Positions 63,571-64,000 of a stretch of 64,000 nt of DNA are shown piece after piece. Position 1 is the first letter of the stretch. Every line of letters begins with the position of its first letter. Origin of the DNA: Paeniglutamicibacter terrestris. Its GTDB lineage: Bacteria > Actinomycetota > Actinomycetes > Actinomycetales > Micrococcaceae. The notes beneath the pieces were generated by a model. It did no database searches. It was not told the DNA's origin and was given only the letters and a program-made list of their open reading frames with translations. The position numbers were made by a program, and so were the translations under genes. Location of the stretch: positions 496,001 through 560,000 of the forward strand of contig NZ_JAAWVT010000001.1 of assembly GCF_012271785.1 (NCBI RefSeq). Reading direction: 5' to 3'.

Positions 63571-64000
63571 ATGACTTTTTCCACATCGAACGCCGTTGCG
63601 GGTTCTCCCGGACAGAACATCGGCAATTCGTCGCAGCCCAGGAACATCTCAAACCGCAAGGCCGTGCTGGCCATTGTGACCTGTTGGCTGCTGGTGGTTT
63701 TTGATGGCTATGACCTCATTGTGTACGGCACCGTGCAGTCTTCCCTGCTGGCGATCGATGACTGGGGGCTGACCCCTACGACGATGGGCACCATCGGCTC
63801 GCTGGCCTTCGTGGGCATGATGATTGGTGCGCTCGGAGCCGGCCGTTTGTCGGACATGTTGGGACGACGCCGCACCATCCTTGCCTGTGCGATCACCTTC
63901 TCCACGCTCACCGTCCTGTGCGCCTTCGCCCCCAACCCCCTGGTTTTCGGTGCCCTCAGGCTCTTGTCCGGCATCGGTCTGGGCGGGCTGGTTCCCTCCG
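63571..64000 (+). CDS. AAHS-type aromatic acid:H+ symporter (5' part)
   Basis: The first 143 residues of an MFS transporter cut by the window end. Helix 1 reads VLAIVTCWLLVVFDGYDLIVYGT, with the DGYD motif of the aromatic acid:H+ symporter family (PcaK, BenK, GenK), followed by AGRLSDMLGRRRTIL and LRLLSGIGLGGLVPS. ATG at 63571 is the first in-frame start after the divergent promoter. Substrate unknown. Confidence 0.87.
   Translation, partial: MTFSTSNAVAGSPGQNIGNSSQPRNISNRKAVLAIVTCWLLVVFDGYDLIVYGTVQSSLLAIDDWGLTPTTMGTIGSLAFVGMMIGALGAGRLSDMLGRRRTILACAITFSTLTVLCAFAPNPLVFGALRLLSGIGLGGLVPS

Overview
The window is chromosomal DNA from a high-GC Gram-positive actinobacterium, most likely a soil Micrococcaceae (Arthrobacter / Paeniglutamicibacter / Glutamicibacter type). 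The evidence is the codon use, the gene types (GuaB1-type GMP reductase, Asp23/AmaP operon with a DUF6286-like member, KdpFABC-DE, a BioQ-like biotin operator, a SAM-IV-like riboswitch) and frequent ATGA start/stop overlaps. No tRNA, rRNA, CRISPR array, intact transposase or phage gene was seen.

Layout. 1-4477: 3' end of kdpB, then kdpC, kdpD and kdpE (potassium uptake and its sensor/regulator). 4581-8928: an envelope-stress island. A leftward operon encodes two Asp23-type proteins, a DUF2273-like small membrane protein, a DUF6286-like protein and an AmaP-like anchor, followed by a GlsB-like protein. A divergent rightward operon encodes an ECF sigma factor, a protein joining a zinc anti-sigma (ZAS) motif to an Asp23-like domain, and a third small Asp23-like protein. 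8992-19360: mixed metabolism, with MFS transporters, an adenine/adenosine deaminase, a YcsG/YcsI-like transporter plus hydro-lyase pair, a DUF1540 protein, a GuaB1 GMP reductase and an Lrp regulator. 19385-34989: a catabolic island for phenylpropionate/hydroxycinnamate-type aromatics through meta-cleavage. It holds an HcaD-like reductase, mhpC, an IclR regulator, an MHS transporter, a TetR regulator, mhpB-mhpD-mhpF-mhpE, then an interrupting SulP-carbonic anhydrase gene and a decayed stretch, a second IclR regulator and mhpA. Together these genes can hydroxylate the ring (MhpA), cleave it (MhpB), hydrolyse the product (MhpC) and take the dienoate to pyruvate and acetyl-CoA (MhpD, MhpE, MhpF). 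Three of the promoters share a 19-bp palindromic site.

35100-40824: a leftward biotin operon bioB-bioA-bioF-P450-bioD, every junction overlapping, behind two TGAAC-N3-GTTCA operators; the P450 is a candidate pimelate-forming enzyme. 41097-41435: a lone Rieske ferredoxin. 41964-45082: a ProV/W/X (OpuA-type) osmolyte ABC transporter. 45420-51110: an RclA-like flavoprotein, a VOC protein, a MarR regulator, an OsmC protein behind a SAM-IV-like riboswitch, and an AztD-like zinc lipoprotein behind a Zur-like box. 52004-55837: a LysP-type permease, then a TetR regulator divergent from a DUF1304 and a CurA-like reductase gene across a very long palindrome. 55851-61669: an LldR-like GntR regulator, lactate permease and lutABC, with three TGGTCNGACCA operators. 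61836-64000: a secreted helical-repeat protein, an IclR regulator and the start of an AAHS-type aromatic acid transporter, suggesting another aromatic catabolism locus beyond the window edge.

Many genes are controlled by recognisable local operators, and most intergenic hairpins sit where a terminator is expected. The least familiar unit is the sigma / ZAS-Asp23 / Asp23-AmaP island.
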